Source: Kineosporia sp. A_224
Lineage (GTDB): Bacteria; Actinomycetota; Actinomycetes; Actinomycetales; Kineosporiaceae
Direction of reading: 5' to 3'
DNA length: 53,939 nucleotides
Assembly: GCF_002198655.1 (NCBI RefSeq)
Contig: NZ_MWLN01000113.1
Span: 1 to 53,939, forward strand
The position numbers were made by a program, and so were the translations under genes. Numbering within the stretch: the first letter of the stretch is position 1; the number at the start of each line of letters is the position of its first letter. The notes below the pieces were generated by a model, which saw only the letters and a list, made by a program, of their open reading frames with translations, was not told the DNA's origin and ran no database searches. This document shows positions 32,568 through 40,718 of the stretch, in pieces.

Positions 32568-34183
32568 TCGCCGACTGCGGGCGAGGGAGCAACGTCGGCG
32601 GGCTGATCCGATACCTCTACGGCCCGGGCGAGACGAACGAACACACGAACCCCCGGCTCATCGCCTCCTGGCTCGGCGATGACCCCGCCGTCCTCGCCCG
32701 CCTCGAGCCGGGCGGGGCCGGCGCCCAAGGGCGGGACTGCGCCGCCCTCTCCGCCCAGCTCCGCTACCCGGTCGATACGTTCGGCGGGCCTGACCAGTAC
32801 GTGTGGCACGTGCCCATCGCCGTTGCCGCCGACGAGGGAGCGTTGACCGACGCCCAGTGGGCGCTCGCCGCCCGGCGCGTCCTCGAACGGACGGGCGTGG
32901 CGCGTGCGGCGGACCCTGCCGCCTGCCGATGGGTCGTCGTCCACCACGGGCTGTCGGCGGCGGGGAATGATCATGTCCACCTCGTGGCGACGCTCGTCCG
33001 CCAGGACGGGCGGACCGAGAAGGCGTGGAACGACTGGCCGCGTTCGCGAGCGGCGGTCATGGAGGTCGAGGCGGAGCTCGGGCTGCGCCCGACGCCCGGG
33101 CGGGACCGGACGGCGGACAAGGCGGTCTCGCGGGCGGAGGTGCAGAAGGCGGCGCGGGCGGGGGCGGCGGAGCCCGCCCGGGCGTGGTTGCGGCGGGAGG
33201 TCCGGACGGCGGCCGCCATGTCGACGTCGCGGGCGGACTTCACCGCCCGTCTCGAGGCGGCGGGTGTGGCGGTGCGGTGGCGGGAGTCGACGGTGCGGGC
33301 GGGTGAGCTGACGGGGTACGCCGTCGGGCGCCCCGGCGACGTGACGTCGGAGGGCGGGCAAGTCTGGTTCGGCGGCTCGAAGCTGGCGTCCGACCTGGCG
33401 CTGCCCCGGCTCGAGGCGCGGTGGCGTGAGGGTGGCGGGCCCAGCACTCGTGGCAGCGGCGGGCAGGCGGTGCCGGCACCACGTCGTCCGCTGACTGCCG
33501 AGGAACGGGCGGATCTGCTCGTCAGGACGGCGCGGGCTCTTGAGCGGGCGGCCGGTGAGCTCGAGACGGTCGGCGCGCCGCCCAGGGCCCGCCGACGAAG
33601 TGGCACCGCGCCCGTGGTGGAGGGCAGGGTGCGCGCGAGGGCTCCCAGCGACGCAGCTGGGCTCCCTGCTCCTCTGCAGGCGCAGGCGATCTCGGCGGCG
33701 GAGGTTGCCTCGTCGCTCGCCCGAGTCGTGGAGGGACGCGAAGGCGGACCGCTCACGGATGCCGCGGCGCACCTGGCCCGTGCCGCTCGTGGGCCGGACG
33801 GTCGACGTCCCGACATGCGACGGCGGGTCCACGGGCTACGGGACGTGGCGGCCGGCGTGGCACTCCTGGGAGCTGCCGTGCCGGGGGACGCCGGCGCGGT
33901 TCTGACGATCGCGGCTCATCTCGCCCGGATCGCTGATGCCCTCGACCGGCTCGGCCGCCCGGGAGCGGCGGACGCGGCGATCGGTCTTCGGGCCTGGGCT
34001 TCGATCCGTTCAGAGCAATCGACGGGGCGACGCGTGCAAGAGCGACCGGCGGGACGGCAGCCCACGGCGACCGAACCTGAGACGCGCCGCAAGAGGGCCA
34101 CGACTACAGGGCGACCTGCGACTACACGGGGCCAGGAGTCTGCTTCGGGCCGGCGCCCGCGACCGCCGCAGGCCCGCCGTTGA
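32564..34183 (+). CDS. MobA-type relaxase
   Basis: 539 residues from a GTG overlapping mobC. The N-terminal relaxase domain shows RGSNVGGLIRYLYGPG (motif I region) and the metal-binding histidines in VVHHGLSAAGNDHVHLVATL (about 123-143, HxH plus upstream HH). The catalytic Tyr is probably one of those in the first ~80 residues (for example YLYGPG). Residues 180-330 and the tail are Arg/Ala-rich linker and helical, unassigned. It should nick at oriT and pilot the strand to VirD4. The 3' end overlaps the convergent gene at 34122-34739 by 62 bp. Confidence 0.88.
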   Translation: MIADCGRGSNVGGLIRYLYGPGETNEHTNPRLIASWLGDDPAVLARLEPGGAGAQGRDCAALSAQLRYPVDTFGGPDQYVWHVPIAVAADEGALTDAQWALAARRVLERTGVARAADPAACRWVVVHHGLSAAGNDHVHLVATLVRQDGRTEKAWNDWPRSRAAVMEVEAELGLRPTPGRDRTADKAVSRAEVQKAARAGAAEPARAWLRREVRTAAAMSTSRADFTARLEAAGVAVRWRESTVRAGELTGYAVGRPGDVTSEGGQVWFGGSKLASDLALPRLEARWREGGGPSTRGSGGQAVPAPRRPLTAEERADLLVRTARALERAAGELETVGAPPRARRRSGTAPVVEGRVRARAPSDAAGLPAPLQAQAISAAEVASSLARVVEGREGGPLTDAAAHLARAARGPDGRRPDMRRRVHGLRDVAAGVALLGAAVPGDAGAVLTIAAHLARIADALDRLGRPGAADAAIGLRAWASIRSEQSTGRRVQERPAGRQPTATEPETRRKRATTTGRPATTRGQESASGRRPRPPQARR

Positions 34184-34739
34184 AGTCGGTCAGGCAGTGA
34201 GACATCCACGACTCCAGCAGTCCCTCTGTGCGCGCCCACTGCTCCGCGCGTGGGGCGAGCCCTCGCAGCGACTTCATGGCCTTGGCCGCTGAGACCTGCC
34301 CGAGCAGCTGGCCCCACCACCAGCAGTGGAAGCCCGTGGTCCGGAAGAAGACGTCCTCGTTGAGGAGTCCGAAGTCGAGCGCGTTCTCCGCCCGCTCGAA
34401 GAACCAGATGATCCGGTAGAAGTCTGCGAAGGGCGTGCCCACACCGGTGGCCGACGGGTCGAGAACGCCGCCCGGGTCGAAGTCGTCGTCCGTGAGAATC
34501 AGCCACGTCGTCCGGCCGAACTGTTCGGTGCCACGGTGTCGGAGCAGCACTGAGAGACGGTGGAACGCCTCCGCCGTGTCCCCGCCGACCACGACGTCCT
34601 CGTACAGCTCCAGCGAGCGTTCGATGCGGCGGTCGGCATCGCGCTGGCGGCCCTCGACAGCGAAGGTACGCAGTTGGTAGGCGCCGACGCCGAGCGCCCC
34701 GACGACGCCGACCGCGTTCACGACGTCAACCCAGCCCAC
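34122..34739 (-). CDS. Membrane-anchored protein, unknown function
   Basis: 205 residues from a GTG at 34739 with GGGGAGG 5 nt upstream. N-terminal transmembrane helix (WVDVVNAVGVVGALGVGAYQ), then a soluble helical domain with conserved-looking aromatic residues (FADFYRIIWFFERAENALDF and TGFHCWWWGQLLGQ). This resembles the DUF4760-type small membrane proteins, but the match is by eye. Its 3' end overlaps the relaxase 3' end on the other strand, which is unusual and may mean that one C-terminus is shorter in reality or that the gene was inserted against the relaxase. Confidence 0.6.
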   Translation of the reverse strand: MGWVDVVNAVGVVGALGVGAYQLRTFAVEGRQRDADRRIERSLELYEDVVVGGDTAEAFHRLSVLLRHRGTEQFGRTTWLILTDDDFDPGGVLDPSATGVGTPFADFYRIIWFFERAENALDFGLLNEDVFFRTTGFHCWWWGQLLGQVSAAKAMKSLRGLAPRAEQWARTEGLLESWMSHCLTDFNGGPAAVAGAGPKQTPGPV

Positions 34740-34850
34740 CCGAGCCTCCCCGAAGATCACCGACTTGCGGCGGAACAGTAGCAATCGGCATGGAACGTGC
34801 CGAGCCGTGCCCGACGTCCTTGCGGTGGGTCGTGTGATCGGAGAAGCAGC

Positions 34851-35708
34851 GTGGGGGAAACTCTGACCGTGACAGATCACTCTGGTGGGGACTGGACGGC
34901 GCTCGCCGAGCGGCTCGACGGGATGGGCGAGGTCCGGTGGTCCGTGTGCGTCCGCGACGGCGACGGCCAGGTCGTCTTCGCCCACCGGCCGGACGACGTG
35001 CTGTCCACGGCGAGCGTCGGGAAGCTGTTCCTGCTGGTCGAGGTGGCTCGTCAGCTGGACGAAGGGCTCCTGCCCGCCGACGTGCCGCTGCAGCGGACGG
35101 ATGAGCTCGCTGTCGGTGACTCGGGGCTGTGGCAGTACCTCAAAGTGGAGGCGCTGGCACCGGAGGATCTCGCGGTGCTCGTGGCTGCCGTCAGTGACAA
35201 CCTCGCGACGAACGTGCTGCTGCACCGGGTGGGTCTAGATGCTGTGCATCGAGCCACCGCGAACCTCGGCATCGCGCGGTCTGCGCTGCATGACCGGGTC
35301 CGCGACCAGCGCACACCGGCGACCGCGGAGCGGCTGTCTTCGGGCACCGCGTTCGAACTCTCCGGGGTGTTCGCTGAGCTGGGATCGGCGAACGCCTCGT
35401 TGGTTCGGGAGCGAGATCGCCTACTCGGCTGGCTCTCGGCGAGTGTGGACCTATCGATGGTGGCGTCAGCGTTCGGGCTCGATCCACTGAGTCACGGCGA
35501 GCCTGATCGTGGTCTGACCCTGTGGAACAAGACCGGGACTGACGCCGGGGTGCGCGCGGACGTCGGCTTGGTGCGGACTGCTGACGCGGCCTTCAGCTAT
35601 GCAGTGATCGCGAACTGGCGGGCGAGCGATCCGCGCGACGAAGTCCTTGGGACGATGGCTGAGGTCGGTCGCGCTATGAAGCAGCGCCTCGACGCATCGG
35701 TCCGGTGA
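34851..35708 (+). CDS. Serine beta-lactamase-fold protein (class A-like)
   Basis: 285 residues from a GTG at 34851 with GGAG 7 nt upstream (a GTG at 34869 is possible). Class A motifs are present: SxxK in STASVGKLFLL (Ser55, Lys58), SDN at 115-117 and KTG at 227-229. There is no signal peptide, so the protein would stay in the cytoplasm. The stretch that should carry the omega loop with the ExxLN motif is shortened to HDRVRDQRTPATAERL, with no catalytic Glu. Efficient beta-lactam hydrolysis is therefore doubtful, and a non-classical hydrolase or acyl-enzyme sensor is more likely. Single gene between minus-strand genes, not part of the transfer operons. Confidence 0.75.
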   Translation: MGETLTVTDHSGGDWTALAERLDGMGEVRWSVCVRDGDGQVVFAHRPDDVLSTASVGKLFLLVEVARQLDEGLLPADVPLQRTDELAVGDSGLWQYLKVEALAPEDLAVLVAAVSDNLATNVLLHRVGLDAVHRATANLGIARSALHDRVRDQRTPATAERLSSGTAFELSGVFAELGSANASLVRERDRLLGWLSASVDLSMVASAFGLDPLSHGEPDRGLTLWNKTGTDAGVRADVGLVRTADAAFSYAVIANWRASDPRDEVLGTMAEVGRAMKQRLDASVR

Positions 35709-35730
35709 TGGCATACGTCGATACGGTTGC

Positions 35731-36093
35731 TCAGGCCGTGGTGGGCCAAGGCCAGCCGTCCAGCCTTCCCACGAAGTCGTGGAACGGGCTGCCCTCGTAG
35801 CCTTCGTCGAACGGCGGTACCTGTTCCTCGTGGAGGACGACAAGCGTCTCGTGGACTCCATGGACGAACTGCTCGCTGAGGATGCTGGCGAGTAGTTCTC
35901 GGTCTTCGGGTGCAAGGCGAGCCAGGAGGTCGTTCATGGCTGCTTGGTCCTCCATGCCGTCCCCGAGGCCGAGCGCGTTCGGGTTCCATACTCCCCGCCT
36001 GGCTCGGTCTGCGCTGATCTGCCCTTGTCCCTCGAGACAGGACTTGACGAGGCGGTCAATCACATCCCGGTACTGCTTCCGCGCTGCGGTCAC
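35731..36093 (-). CDS. Small conserved ICE protein (DUF6547-like)
   Basis: 120 residues. The GTG at 36093 overlaps the stop of the previous gene (GTGA), which decides the start against a longer open frame. The C-terminal segment PFDEGYEGSPFHDFVGRLDG followed by WPWP resembles the conserved end of DUF6547 proteins; the middle (ELLASILSEQFVHGVHETLV) is helical. Third gene in the minus-strand operon with the HTH and DUF4913 genes. Function unknown. Confidence 0.65.
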   Translation of the reverse strand: MTAARKQYRDVIDRLVKSCLEGQGQISADRARRGVWNPNALGLGDGMEDQAAMNDLLARLAPEDRELLASILSEQFVHGVHETLVVLHEEQVPPFDEGYEGSPFHDFVGRLDGWPWPTTA

Positions 36094-36587
36094 TGCAGCA
36101 TCATGCCTGGCCCCGTCTTGAGCCGCTTCAGGTCCGGTGGGGTCGTGTGCTGGTGCTCCGCGGCGGAGCACAACCTGAGCGCCCCGTCAGGAGTCATGAG
36201 CGAGAGCAGTTGCGGATCCAGACAATCACGGAGCCACGATGCCCGTTCGGCCGATTTGGGCCACATCGCCTCCCAGGCAAGCCACACCGATTCGAGGCGC
36301 ATCTCGGCCTCCGGATGTTCCTGGAGCTTGAGGCACCACCGGTGGTGCTGTCCGCGTGAGACTCGGGGCTCGAGCCACATGACGACCCAGGTATGCCAGT
36401 CCTCGTAGACATTGTCCGCAGGCTTGACGGGCGGGGCCTCAACAGCCTGGACGAGCTCGGCGAGGTCGAGGTGGACGTTGTCGAGCCGCGCTTTGGTCTC
36501 GTCGTAGAGCGCGCGTAACTGTTCGAGCTCGCGGGCGAGGTCGGCGACGTCGTCGGCGAGCGCTTCTGGTGTGACGTCGTCCGTCAT
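36090..36587 (-). CDS. DUF4913 family protein
   Basis: 165 residues. An N-terminal coiled coil (about 8-48) is followed by a DUF4913 domain: NVYEDWHTWVVMWLEPRVSR, HHRWCLKL, RLESVWLAWEAMW and WLRDCLDPQLLSLMTPDGAL. DUF4913 genes are regularly found beside conjugation genes in actinobacterial ICEs and plasmids; the role is unknown, probably regulatory or structural. Starts inside the stop of the HTH gene (ATGA) and overlaps the next gene. Confidence 0.8.
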   Translation of the reverse strand: MTDDVTPEALADDVADLARELEQLRALYDETKARLDNVHLDLAELVQAVEAPPVKPADNVYEDWHTWVVMWLEPRVSRGQHHRWCLKLQEHPEAEMRLESVWLAWEAMWPKSAERASWLRDCLDPQLLSLMTPDGALRLCSAAEHQHTTPPDLKRLKTGPGMMLQ

Positions 36588-36790
36588 CGGGGCGCGTCAC
36601 CGCCGGTCGTCCCGAGCCAGGTGAGCACCGCTGTCCGCGAGAACCGCCATGAACGTCCGATGCGGCGGCCGGCGAGGCGGCCGGCGTCGACCTCGGCCTT
36701 GACCCGCTCCTCGGACAGGCGCAGGAGCTTGGCGGTCTGCGTCAGCGTGAGCACCTCCGGGTCGCCGGGTGATGCGAAGCGGTTCTCCAT
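36584..36790 (-). CDS. Excisionase-type helix-turn-helix protein
   Basis: 68 residues from the ATG at 36790 (GGAGGG about 7 nt upstream). LTLTQTAKLLRLSEERVKAEV, then DAGRLAGRRIGRSWRFSRTAVLTWL is the HTH_17/Xis fold with its wing. Because it is far from int and heads an operon divergent from the T4SS operon, it is more likely a transcription regulator of the transfer genes than the excision factor; the true Xis candidate is at 51969. Confidence 0.75.
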   Translation of the reverse strand: MENRFASPGDPEVLTLTQTAKLLRLSEERVKAEVDAGRLAGRRIGRSWRFSRTAVLTWLGTTGGDAPR

Positions 36791-36915
36791 GCGGATCCCT
36801 CCATCGGGGCCGGAAGCGGGCACGCGCTGCCAACCCATTGGCCCGCAATGCATTCCGTAGCGGCGGGGCTTGTGGGGGCTTGCTCGGGCGTCTCCAGGCG
36901 GCTACCGTCGATCTA

Positions 36916-36926
36916 ACAGTCCCACC
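36916..36926. promoter_or_regulatory. 11-bp motif shared with oriT hairpin, upstream of T4SS operon
   Basis: ACAGTCCCACC occurs here, 31 bp before the first T4SS gene, and in both arms of the hairpin at 32069-32096. An operator recognised by one protein at both loci is a reasonable guess. A partial partner CTAACTGT follows at 36937. Confidence 0.35.
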
Positions 36927-36956
36927 TGTAACGCCTAACTGTCGAGAGGATCGACG

Positions 36957-37250
36957 ATGACGGTTCTGACGCTTCTCCACGCTGCTACTGCCGGCGGCAC
37001 GACCCTTCCTGTCCCCAAGCCGGTCGCGCCACCCGGGGTCGGCGAGCCGGTGGGCATGATCTTCAACTTCGCCCTGTGGGCCGTCTACGCGGCCGCCGTG
37101 ATCGGGTTCCTGGTCGGCGCCTTCCGGCTCGCTCTCAATGCGCGCCAGCACGGCGACTCGAGCGAGGGAGCCCGGTCGATCGTCATGGCGCTCATCGGTG
37201 CAGGCCTCGCTGCCGGCGGGTACGCCCTCATCTCGGCGCTGATGCCGTGA
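36957..37250 (+). CDS. Pilin-like (VirB2/TrbC-type) small membrane protein
   Basis: 97 residues. Two hydrophobic segments (about 33-55 and 72-94) separated by a short polar loop (RLALNARQHGDSSEGARS) after a Pro/Gly-rich N-terminus, the layout of VirB2/TrbC pilins and of the small first genes of actinobacterial T4SS operons. GAGAGGA lies 5 nt before the ATG. First gene of the transfer operon, followed with 1-nt overlap by the TcpC-like gene. Confidence 0.7.
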   Translation: MTVLTLLHAATAGGTTLPVPKPVAPPGVGEPVGMIFNFALWAVYAAAVIGFLVGAFRLALNARQHGDSSEGARSIVMALIGAGLAAGGYALISALMP

Positions 37251-38053
37251 TGGGCGCCAGCATGCTTCGGGAACGTCGACCGGTCGACGACTCCAGCGCA
37301 GCCGGTGCGCCTGCGCCCCGCCGGGCCGCCGGCGTGCTGGTGGCTGTCGTGCTGGTGTGCGTGATCGGCTGGGTGTCGGTCCATCTGGCCAGTCCGCCCT
37401 CGGGGACCAAGGCACCGACGACGTTGAACGGCTCGACGCAGGGCCCGTCGGCTGCGCAGGCGCCCGGCGCCGCGGTGACTGCCCACGACGTCACCTGGGT
37501 GCCGGTCGCCGGCATGCCCCTACCGGTCTCCGCGGTCGACGGGCCGCAGTGCGCAACGACCACGAGCGCCGCCTGCTTCTCCCGGACGACGCGCGGCGCA
37601 GCGTTCGCGGCCGCGCACCTCGTGGTCCGGACGTTCCCGTTCGTCGGCCCGCACTCGTTCGAGACCACGATCGGCCAGCAGGTCGTGGGAGAACATCGTG
37701 CGACCTTGCTTCGCCTCACACAGCAGGCCTACACGGACGCGGCCGCAGCGGCGGGGATCGACGACGGCGCGTCGTTGCCCGTGCCCAGCACCGACGCCGT
37801 GGCCGGCTATCAGATCGTTGCCCCGGCCGATGAGGCCGCGGCAGTCCCGCTGACCACCGTCCAGGTCGGCCTTGTCGTCCGCCAGGCCGACGATGGTGGC
37901 GCCCCGACGTTCACCGAGTTCGTCATCACCCTGCGCTGGATCGATGGCGACTGGCGGCTCGAGGCCCCGGCGTGGGGTGACTGGCGCAGCGCCGCCTCCA
38001 CGGTCTCGGCACCGGACACCGCCGTCCACCCCTACGACGGCGGCCCGCGATGA
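37250..38053 (+). CDS. TcpC/VirB8-like conjugation protein
   Basis: 267 residues. Short cytoplasmic Arg/Pro-rich N-terminus, a single transmembrane helix (about 28-46, AGVLVAVVLVCVIGWVSVHL), a Thr/Ala linker and an extracytoplasmic NTF2-like domain (about 80-260) ending in FVITLRWIDGDWRLEAPAWG. That is the TcpC/VirB8 plan of Gram-positive conjugation systems. The ATG overlaps the pilin stop (TGATG) and the gene overlaps the next by 4 nt. Confidence 0.75.
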   Translation: MGASMLRERRPVDDSSAAGAPAPRRAAGVLVAVVLVCVIGWVSVHLASPPSGTKAPTTLNGSTQGPSAAQAPGAAVTAHDVTWVPVAGMPLPVSAVDGPQCATTTSAACFSRTTRGAAFAAAHLVVRTFPFVGPHSFETTIGQQVVGEHRATLLRLTQQAYTDAAAAAGIDDGASLPVPSTDAVAGYQIVAPADEAAAVPLTTVQVGLVVRQADDGGAPTFTEFVITLRWIDGDWRLEAPAWGDWRSAASTVSAPDTAVHPYDGGPR

Positions 38054-39240
38054 CCATGTGCCTGACGCCCGCGGGCTGCGCACTGGAGGTCGTCGACTCG
38101 GTCTGGGCCGACCTTGCCGACCAGATCCGCACTGCGGCCGGGGCGATGCTGACGGACCTGTTCGGCTGGTGGACGGCGACCGGCACTACGTCGGTCGACC
38201 AGCCGGTGCTCCACACAGCGTCGACCTTCGTGCTGACCTGGATCGCGCTACCGGTCGCGGTGCTCGCGCTGCTCGCGACCGTCGGCTGGGGCCTGCTCTC
38301 GGGCACCCAGGACTGGGTGCGCAACGTCGTCCGCGGCAGTCTCGTCTTCGGCGCGACGGCCTCCGCGTCGATCGTCGTGGTCGCGCTGCTGCAGGACTGG
38401 TCGGAGAGCCTCGCGGCGGGCGTCCTCGATGCGGTCCCGACGAAGGACCTCGGGGGCCGCCTCGTCACCGTGCTCACGCTGCCCGGCGTCACTCCGGCAG
38501 AGGTCGCGTTCTGGTCGAGCCTGATGCTCCTGGTCGGGGCACTCCAGTGGCTGCTCATGCTCTTCCGGGACGGCGCGGTGCTGGTACTCACAGCGATGCT
38601 GCCCCTCGCAGCCGCCGGGCAGTTCGCCCAGGCCAGCCGTACCTGGCTTCCGCGCATCCTCGGCTGGCAGCTGGCGCTGATCTTCTTCAAGCCCGCGGCC
38701 GCGCTCATCTACTGGCTCGGTCTGTCGCTGCTCGGACGCTCGACCGGCGTCCAGAACGTTGCCGTCGCCCTCGTCATGCTCGTCACCGCGACCGTGGCGC
38801 TACCGACGCTCCTGCGGCTGGTCACGTTCGCCGTCGACGGGATGCCCGAGGGCCAGCGCGGCCTCAGCTCCGTAGCCACAGTCGTCGGGATGGGAGCTAC
38901 CGCCGCCCAGCTTCTCGCGACCCGCGGAGCATCCGCGGGCGGCAGCGCCGCGGGCTCCGGAGCGGGTGCAGCGGGCCCGAGCGGTGCCGCGACGGCCGCG
39001 GCGCCGGCACCAGTCGGGGCTCGTTCCCTTGCCGCCGGCGCCATCAGGCCGGCCGGTGCATCGAGCTCGGGCGGTGCTGGGACACCTTCCGGCACGGCGG
39101 CCGGCACACCCGTGGCTACGTCCACCCCCGGCGGCAGCGCCGGAGCCCGCGCCGCGGGGCCGCCGCCGGGTGCGCCACCCGACAGCACGGCCGGCCCGAG
39201 CGGCTCGACCCCACCCGGAACCTCAGGAGGTCCGCGATGA
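38050..39240 (+). CDS. VirB6/TrbL-like polytopic membrane protein
   Basis: 396 residues. After ~55 residues come about six transmembrane segments (FVLTWIALPVAVLALLATVG, ASASIVVVALLQ, LMLLVGALQWLLMLF, GAVLVLTAMLPLAAAGQ, LALIFFKPAAALIYWLGLSL, AVALVMLVTATVALPTLLRL), then a long Gly/Ala/Pro/Ser-rich cytoplasmic or extracellular tail (about 285-396). VirB6/TrbL homologues form the inner-membrane core of the channel. ATGA overlaps on both sides fix its place in the operon. Confidence 0.8.
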   Translation: MTMCLTPAGCALEVVDSVWADLADQIRTAAGAMLTDLFGWWTATGTTSVDQPVLHTASTFVLTWIALPVAVLALLATVGWGLLSGTQDWVRNVVRGSLVFGATASASIVVVALLQDWSESLAAGVLDAVPTKDLGGRLVTVLTLPGVTPAEVAFWSSLMLLVGALQWLLMLFRDGAVLVLTAMLPLAAAGQFAQASRTWLPRILGWQLALIFFKPAAALIYWLGLSLLGRSTGVQNVAVALVMLVTATVALPTLLRLVTFAVDGMPEGQRGLSSVATVVGMGATAAQLLATRGASAGGSAAGSGAGAAGPSGAATAAAPAPVGARSLAAGAIRPAGASSSGGAGTPSGTAAGTPVATSTPGGSAGARAAGPPPGAPPDSTAGPSGSTPPGTSGGPR

Positions 39241-40718
39241 GCACCGATCGTCTCTACGGCAACTGGCTCCCTGCCGCACAGAGGTTCACCCTCCGCGGCA
39301 TCGGCTGGAAGGGCGTCTCCCTCGCCGTCGGCGCGTACTTCGCTGCGGTCCTTCTCGCCCAGTACTCGCTGCGGGTGGGCGTCGCGCTCGTCCTCACGGC
39401 ATCGGTCGGCATCCTCTTGGCGGGCGTCCGGATCGGTGGCACCTCCGTTGCTGGGCACGGCGTCGCAGTCCTGCAGTGGCGGACGGCGCAGCGCGGTGGT
39501 GCGATCCGGCACACCGCCGTCACCCCTCACGGGTGGGCGCTGCCCGGACCGCTCGCGCAGACGCGCATGGTCGACGTCCACGCCGGCGGCGGACCGTACG
39601 GCGCCGTCCACCACCCGTCGAGCCGTCGGCTCGCGGTCACGCTGCGGCTGGCATCTACGGCGGCAGACCTCAACGACGACGCAGAGACAGACGCGGCCGT
39701 CTCCAGGTGGGAACGCTTCCTCGAGGGTCTCGGCCGGCATCCGGAGGTCGCTGCTGCGGTCGCCGTCGTCGAGACGGCACCGGCCTCAGGCGCCGAGCTC
39801 GAGGCTTCCGTGCTCGGCAGCGTCTGCGCAGAAGCGCCGCCCGACTGCGCGGCGCTGATGGCGACCGTGGTCGCTGCGAGCCCGGCAGTCGCAGCACGCA
39901 CCGAGACCCGCCTCACGCTCGTCTTCGACCTCGCAGCCTGGGGGCCGCAGATCCCTCGATCGCAGCGAGGCAAGGGCATCGAGGCCTACCTCCCGCTGCT
40001 CGACCGGTCGGTCACCGGGCTCGAGAGTGCCCTCGACGGGTGTGGCGTCACCGTCCTGGGGCGGGCGACCGCCGCCCAGCTGGCGGCCGCCGTCCGGGTC
40101 GCGTTCGACCCCGCGGCCGCCGGTCGCATGGAGCTCGCGGCCACGGAGCGACCGGACGACGTCCCGGCCTGGCACCTGGCCGGGCCGGCGACGGCGGTCG
40201 AGTACGCGGAGGCGTACGCGCACGACTCCGGTCTGTCGGCGTCCTTCGTGTGGACGGCGGCGCCGCGGCAGTTCGTGCCGTCGACAGTGCTGGACGCGCT
40301 TACCCGGCCGGGCTCGTTCCGCAAGCGCGTCGTCTCGACCTACGTGCCGACCCTCGCTCAGCACGCGATGACCGCGGCGAGCGCCCGCCAGCGCGGGCAG
40401 CGTCTCACCGCAGCGTTCTCCCGGATGCCCGTCATCGGCCGGGCCCGCACGGCGCAGGACGAGCAGGACTCCCGCGCGGCTGATCAGGCGGCCGCCGAGG
40501 TCGCACTCGGTGCCGGGTGGGTCGCCCAGACCGTCAGCGTCACGGTGACCGTGCTCGACGAGGTCGACCTGCCCGCAGCGATCGCCGAGGTAGAGCAAAC
40601 CGCCGGCCGGTCCCAGCTGCGGCTGCGGCGGATGGCTCGGAATCACGCCGCGGGCTTCCTCGCAGGGCTGCCCGCCGGGCTCGACCTGCACGAGCTCACC
40701 CGGCGGTGGGCCCGATGA
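39237..40718 (+). CDS. SCO6880-like T4SS protein (PrgI/VirB4 N-half type)
   Basis: 493 residues from the ATG at 39237 (AGGAGG upstream). Two N-terminal transmembrane helices (about 23-62: VSLAVGAYFAAVLLAQYSLR, VALVLTASVGILLAGVRI), then a large cytoplasmic domain with no Walker motif (GWALPGPLAQTRMVD, RLTLVFDLAAWGP). Proteins of this type, named for Streptomyces SCO6880, always precede a short VirB4-like ATPase in actinobacterial T4SS operons and probably supply the missing N-terminal half of VirB4. Overlaps neighbours by 4 nt. Confidence 0.8.
   Translation: MSTDRLYGNWLPAAQRFTLRGIGWKGVSLAVGAYFAAVLLAQYSLRVGVALVLTASVGILLAGVRIGGTSVAGHGVAVLQWRTAQRGGAIRHTAVTPHGWALPGPLAQTRMVDVHAGGGPYGAVHHPSSRRLAVTLRLASTAADLNDDAETDAAVSRWERFLEGLGRHPEVAAAVAVVETAPASGAELEASVLGSVCAEAPPDCAALMATVVAASPAVAARTETRLTLVFDLAAWGPQIPRSQRGKGIEAYLPLLDRSVTGLESALDGCGVTVLGRATAAQLAAAVRVAFDPAAAGRMELAATERPDDVPAWHLAGPATAVEYAEAYAHDSGLSASFVWTAAPRQFVPSTVLDALTRPGSFRKRVVSTYVPTLAQHAMTAASARQRGQRLTAAFSRMPVIGRARTAQDEQDSRAADQAAAEVALGAGWVAQTVSVTVTVLDEVDLPAAIAEVEQTAGRSQLRLRRMARNHAAGFLAGLPAGLDLHELTRRWAR

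Noticed and set aside
34851-35708. Beta-lactam resistance gene
   Set aside because: No signal peptide and no omega-loop Glu, so resistance is not supported although the fold is class A-like.
36584-36790. Excisionase of the element
   Set aside because: The fold fits but it is 15 kb from int and heads a regulatory operon; the gene at 51969-52202 directly before int is the better candidate.
37872-40483. Very long plus-strand frames (up to 948 codons) across the T4SS genes
   Set aside because: Out-of-frame shadows with Arg/Pro-rich translations; the real genes in other frames have motifs, ribosome binding sites and ATGA overlaps.
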